This document shows positions 5,681-5,695 of a stretch of 5,695 nucleotides of DNA, piece after piece. The notes beneath the pieces were generated by a model, which saw nothing but the letters and a program-made list of their open reading frames with translations, made no database searches and had not been told where the DNA came from. The number at the start of each line of letters is the position of its first letter. Position 1 is the first letter of the stretch. This stretch comes from Ktedonobacterales bacterium (GTDB lineage Bacteria > Chloroflexota > Ktedonobacteria > Ktedonobacterales > JADMIN01), in NCBI GenBank assembly GCA_025928125.1, contig JAICKD010000258.1, forward strand, positions 1 through 5,695, read 5' to 3'. A program made the translations under genes and the position numbers.

Positions 5681-5695
5681 AATAAGGTGGTATGC

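Noticed and set aside
5681..5695. Start of a further gene at ATG 5692
   Set aside because: AAGGTGG is only about one base from the ATG, too close for normal initiation, and the window ends one base later.
1..5695. tRNA, rRNA, CRISPR array, integrase or insertion sequence
   Set aside because: No cloverleaf-like or rRNA-like sequence, no regularly spaced repeats and no recombinase motifs were found on either strand.

Overview
The window looks like a bacterial chromosome segment with two kinds of DNA. The flanks are plus-strand and visibly G+C-rich. The left flank holds the 3' end of a GT1-family glycosyltransferase. The right flank holds two consecutive dihydrofolate-reductase-fold (RibD C-terminal-like) genes. 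The middle, about 450-4310, is a minus-strand block with a less G+C-biased composition that encodes three exported proteins. The mix of a macrolide/sterol-type glycosyltransferase, DHFR-family paralogs, a PQQ-like-repeat lipoprotein and a streptogramin-lyase-like propeller reminds me of large-genome soil bacteria such as Ktedonobacteria (Chloroflexota) or Actinobacteria. That placement is inference from gene content only; no marker gene is present.

Layout. 2-373 (+): last 123 residues of the glycosyltransferase. 374-451: short convergent spacer with a small hairpin. 452-1747 (-): lipoprotein with eight PQQ-like repeats. 1744-3036 (-): membrane-anchored protein with about seven Vgb/NHL-like repeats. 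3104-4067 (-): secreted protein of unknown family, interrupted by one frameshift. 4068-4488: non-coding stretch holding a strong sigma-70-type promoter for the minus-strand genes (TTGACA, 17 nt, TATATT), two small dyads, and a 57-nt copy of the glycosyltransferase 3' end on the plus strand. 4489-5070 and 5120-5680 (+): two DHFR-family proteins, probably cotranscribed.

How the genes fit together. The three minus-strand genes run from one promoter. The spacing is 67 nt between the first and second genes, and the second and third overlap by ATGA. All three products carry N-terminal export or anchoring signals and look beta-rich, so they probably act together outside the cytoplasmic membrane, but no substrate or activity can be read from the sequence.

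The most notable structural point is that the minus-strand block lies exactly between two copies of the same glycosyltransferase tail: 317-373, joined to the gene, and 4320-4376, orphaned, with 50/57 identical positions by my hand alignment. This means either that the block replaced most of a second, tandem glycosyltransferase gene, or that it integrated at the 3' end of the gene while restoring its reading frame. No integrase, transposase, tRNA, rRNA or CRISPR array was seen.
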